NCBI GenBank assembly: GCA_947627445.1
Contig: CANQWA010000001.1
Coordinates: forward strand, 1 to 64,000
Origin: an uncultured Ruminococcus sp.
Lineage (GTDB): Bacteria > Bacillota > Clostridia > Oscillospirales > Ruminococcaceae
DNA length: 64,000 bases
Direction of reading: 5' to 3'
Position numbers and translations under genes: made by a program. The notes under the pieces are model-generated. The model searched no databases and was not told the DNA's origin. It saw only the letters and a program-made list of their open reading frames with translations. Shown piece by piece: positions 61,677 through 64,000 of this stretch. Every line of letters begins with the position of its first letter. The first letter of the stretch is position 1.

Positions 61677-63440
61677 TTACTCCGGAAAATCCTGGATCTT
61701 TTTGGCAAGAACCTGCCGCATCAGTGCCAGATCAATACCGTTTAATTTGCCATCGCTGTTGACATCCCCATTTTGAATGATATAGTCTTTATTCTGGGAA
61801 ATGTCATTACCCAGCAGGAACTTGACAAAAGCGACCATATCTTTCAGATCGAAAACACCGTCTGCACAAACATCGCCCTTGACGGTTTTCATGTCAGCAG
61901 ATGTGGCTGTCGTTGTGGTTTCCCCAGAAGCATCACCAGTCTGTACCGGTTTGGTTCCGCCCTTATTGCCGCCTATTGTACCGCCGTCCAGATTGCTTCC
62001 TTCGGTGTCGGCATAAGAATTGTAGAATTCCGTTAGGGACAGACCAGTATCATTGACACCCAGAGGATACTGGTGATCCAATCCAATGTACTTGCCGCTT
62101 TCCAGTGTCTGCCAGAGGGATTTTTCAAAGAGGGCATACTTGTCCTCTTCCCATGTGATGTCTGTACCAGTGCTGGGCTGATAGCCAAAGCCTGCCCAAA
62201 GACCGCCGGTATCACCGGAATTGGTATTCAGGCACCAGAAAGTGTGGTTGATGTGATGACTGATCATATAGTCCCGGAGCAACTCCATCCACTTCTGATT
62301 TTCCGCGCCGTCCATATAACCGCCCCACTCGCCCACAAGCAGTGGTGCAATGTTCTGATCATTGACATATGCCCATGTATCATACCAGTAGTCATCCAAC
62401 AATGTCTGTGTGGTAAAATCCTTGTCAAACCAGGTCTGCGCATACACAGACGGACCATAATCGTGAGGAGAATAAACAATCTGACTTGTCCCGGAATCCG
62501 GCACTACCGGATAATCCTTGACGCCCCGAAGGTTGCCGCCCCACCACGCCGGAATATAAGGCGGATCGGTCTTGGAGTCCGGCTGTCCCCAGGTATAGGC
62601 ATCGCTCTTCACAGACTGTTCCACACCCTCAATGAGGATCAAAGCGTTGGGATTGACCTTGAGAATGGAATTGGCACACTGTGTTGCCGCATATGCCCAG
62701 TTGTTCTCATCGGTAGAGCCGTCCCATTTGGCAGCAGCCGTACCCTCCTGTCCCTTTCCATGAGGCTCATTTTTCAGGTCATAGCCCAGAAGGGTATCAT
62801 CGTTTGCATACTTTTTGGCCAGCCATGTGATAGAATCCATCCAAAGCTTTGTAGTGACCATCACCCCGTCAGAAGTCTCCTTGCCATACCATAAATTATA
62901 GTTATGACCGGAGTTGTTGGCATCGGGACTATGAACGTCTACAAATGCCTTGATGCCGTACTTTTTGCACTTCTGCATAATGATATCAAAGATTTCCATG
63001 CTGTTTTTGATCGACCCGTCTGTATTGCAGAAATCGATATTGATGGGATAAAAGGGATCATTGTTGGCGGAGACGCTGGAAACCTCATTGGGCTCACCGT
63101 TCATCCAGGAAATCAGCAGCTCAGTGGAAATGGGAAACCGGATAATATTGATCCCCCGGTCAGCCACCTCAGTCAGCAAATCATCAACGTCTGCACTCCA
63201 GAGATAGTGGGCGCAGTTTTCGGAACAGTTGAAGCCAAACCAGTTTGCACCGGTCAGCCAGACCTCGTTACCCTGAGAATCGTACAGACGGCTGCCATCG
63301 GCATGAAGCCAGTCGTCGTTATTGCTGTCTGCCGCAGTTGCAGCCAACATTTGCTGCACCGGTAAAACAGATGTGGACAGACATGCCACAGACATCACAC
63401 CGGAAACAGCCAGTGCAAGAAAACGTTGTTTGAATTTCAT
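61677..63440 (-). CDS. GH5 endoglucanase with type I dockerin
   Basis: This 587-residue secreted enzyme has a signal peptide (RFLALAVSGVMSVACLSTSV), a GH5 TIM barrel (about 45-450) with the acid/base Glu225 in YDLKNEPHG and nucleophile Glu371 in LLVGEWGGYMDG, a Gly/Thr-rich linker (about 480-515), and a dockerin with two loops, one degenerate (DVCADGVFDLKD) and one typical (DVNSDGKLNGID). It hydrolyses internal beta-1,4 bonds of cellulose or related glucans. The ATG at 63440 follows GGGGAG. The missing Asp/Asn at some first-loop positions is notable. Confidence 0.93.
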   Translation of the reverse strand: MKFKQRFLALAVSGVMSVACLSTSVLPVQQMLAATAADSNNDDWLHADGSRLYDSQGNEVWLTGANWFGFNCSENCAHYLWSADVDDLLTEVADRGINIIRFPISTELLISWMNGEPNEVSSVSANNDPFYPINIDFCNTDGSIKNSMEIFDIIMQKCKKYGIKAFVDVHSPDANNSGHNYNLWYGKETSDGVMVTTKLWMDSITWLAKKYANDDTLLGYDLKNEPHGKGQEGTAAAKWDGSTDENNWAYAATQCANSILKVNPNALILIEGVEQSVKSDAYTWGQPDSKTDPPYIPAWWGGNLRGVKDYPVVPDSGTSQIVYSPHDYGPSVYAQTWFDKDFTTQTLLDDYWYDTWAYVNDQNIAPLLVGEWGGYMDGAENQKWMELLRDYMISHHINHTFWCLNTNSGDTGGLWAGFGYQPSTGTDITWEEDKYALFEKSLWQTLESGKYIGLDHQYPLGVNDTGLSLTEFYNSYADTEGSNLDGGTIGGNKGGTKPVQTGDASGETTTTATSADMKTVKGDVCADGVFDLKDMVAFVKFLLGNDISQNKDYIIQNGDVNSDGKLNGIDLALMRQVLAKKIQDFPE

Positions 63441-63497
63441 GTTCAAATACTCCCCTTTCAGCAATTTTGAAAGAACACGCCTTTGGTATCTATACTT

Positions 63498-63526
63498 ATT
63501 ATAGAATGTTTTATAGAAAATGTCAA
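63498..63526 (-). promoter_or_regulatory. GH5 gene promoter
   Basis: TTGACA (63521-63526) and TATAAT (63498-63503) have a 17-base spacer on the minus strand, 58 bases from the start codon, the same spacing as the GH9 promoter. Confidence 0.88.
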
Positions 63527-63564
63527 GACTTATGTGAAAAATTATCAGAACTCTATCTTTCTAC

Positions 63565-63593
63565 TTTACAAATCTTTTCAAATGTGCTATAGT
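63565..63593 (+). promoter_or_regulatory. Promoter of the partial CBM4-type gene
   Basis: TTTACA (63565-63570) and TATAGT (63588-63593) have a 17-base spacer; the TTG start lies 72 bases downstream. The region 63527-63665 holds the divergent promoters and nothing else seen. Confidence 0.65.
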
Positions 63594-63665
63594 ATTCACA
63601 GAATAATCTTTCAGAACTTGTTCTCACATTTTGTGGAAGCAAATCATCCAAAGGGGGCATTTACT

Positions 63666-64000
63666 TTGCATCAAAAGCATTTTCTGAAACCAGCAGCTGC
63701 CCTTGCTGCTGCATGCGTGCTGGCTTCCTCATCTCTTTCCCTGACGGCTTTTGCCGGTCAACAGTTGGGACAGACGGATTTTGAAAACGGCGTGGGTCTG
63801 CCGTGGCATGTATGTGAATCTGCACCGGGTGAAATGGACTTTTCCATTGAGGACGGTGTATACCAGGTCACCATTGTCAATCCCGGCGGTGCATCCAATG
63901 GCGGTGAAGATCGCTGGGACTGTCAATTCCGCCATCGCGGTCTGAAGTTGGTGTCCGGCTGTACTTATGAGGTTTCTTTCCAGATCACAGCCAGCAATAA
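63666..64000 (+). CDS. Partial secreted enzyme with N-terminal CBM4-like module
   Basis: From a TTG at 63666, behind AAAGGGGG, an uninterrupted frame runs off the window (111 full codons). It has a signal peptide (KPAAALAAACVLASSSLSLT, ending near AFAG) and then a carbohydrate-binding CBM4/9-type domain start (TDFENGVGLPWHVCESAPGE, DRWDCQFRHRGLKLVSG, YEVSFQITAS). In related ruminococci and clostridia such modules precede GH9 cellulases, so the missing part is probably a glycoside hydrolase. It is easily missed because it lacks ATG and stop. Confidence 0.75.
   Translation, partial: MHQKHFLKPAAALAAACVLASSSLSLTAFAGQQLGQTDFENGVGLPWHVCESAPGEMDFSIEDGVYQVTIVNPGGASNGGEDRWDCQFRHRGLKLVSGCTYEVSFQITASN

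Overview
The window comes from a low-to-mid G+C Bacillota of the Oscillospiraceae, most likely a cellulolytic Ruminococcus (R. flavefaciens / R. champanellensis / R. albus type). The pointers are two secreted beta-glucanases ending in type I dockerins (GH9 at 54.2-56.7 kb, GH5 at 61.7-63.4 kb), the start of a third enzyme with a CBM4-like domain at the right edge, T-box leaders, LPXTG surface proteins and Gram-positive style ribosome binding sites. The species cannot be fixed from the sequence alone. No rRNA, tRNA, intact insertion sequence or CRISPR array was seen.

Layout. 0-6.3 kb: an ECF transporter S component, then a minus-strand run of PHP phosphatase (behind a T-box leader), Lrp regulator, aminotransferase, ispE, Hpt protein and HD-GYP response regulator. 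6.4-9.75 kb: a visibly AT-rich accessory segment (small HTH regulator, small conserved protein, LytTR response regulator plus AgrC-like kinase) bracketed by an exact 18-bp inverted repeat. 9.75-14.6 kb: a YhgE-like heptad-repeat protein, an MMPL transporter and a divergent TetR regulator. 14.7-21.6 kb: a complete tryptophan operon, trpE-trpGD(fused)-trpC-trpF-trpB-trpA, behind a T-box with a TGG specifier. 21.8-25.1 kb: an exported protein, a ComF-type protein and an AspT/YidE-like transporter, followed by decayed gene fragments. 26.0-31.9 kb: a sortase-assembled pilus operon with its own signal peptidase. 32.3-48.4 kb: minus-strand housekeeping genes (raiA, clpE, cvpA-like, DUF5711, truA, yfhO-like, ecfT-A2-A1, rRNA methyltransferase, glmM, ruvBAC). 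48.6-54.1 kb: pheA, a Cache-only membrane protein, coaX, a beta-CASP nuclease and a GtrA protein. 54.1-64 kb: cellulase genes interrupted by an AT-rich plus-strand island (57.1-61.1 kb) with an XRE/ImmA pair and two tandem DUF4417-headed modules, the first carrying an EndoU-type nuclease and a likely immunity protein.

How it fits together. ECF energising subunits (41-43.6 kb) can serve the unlinked S component at 0.4-0.9 kb. Chorismate use is represented twice: the T-box controlled trp operon and pheA. The pilus and the dockerin enzymes both act outside the cell and suit a fibre-attached gut bacterium. The least explained material is (i) a mosaic family of short palindromic repeats spread over 50 kb, including one pair that brackets the 3.3-kb segment, and (ii) the tandem DUF4417/EndoU toxin-like island. 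Function assignments rest on motif recognition by eye; no database search was possible.
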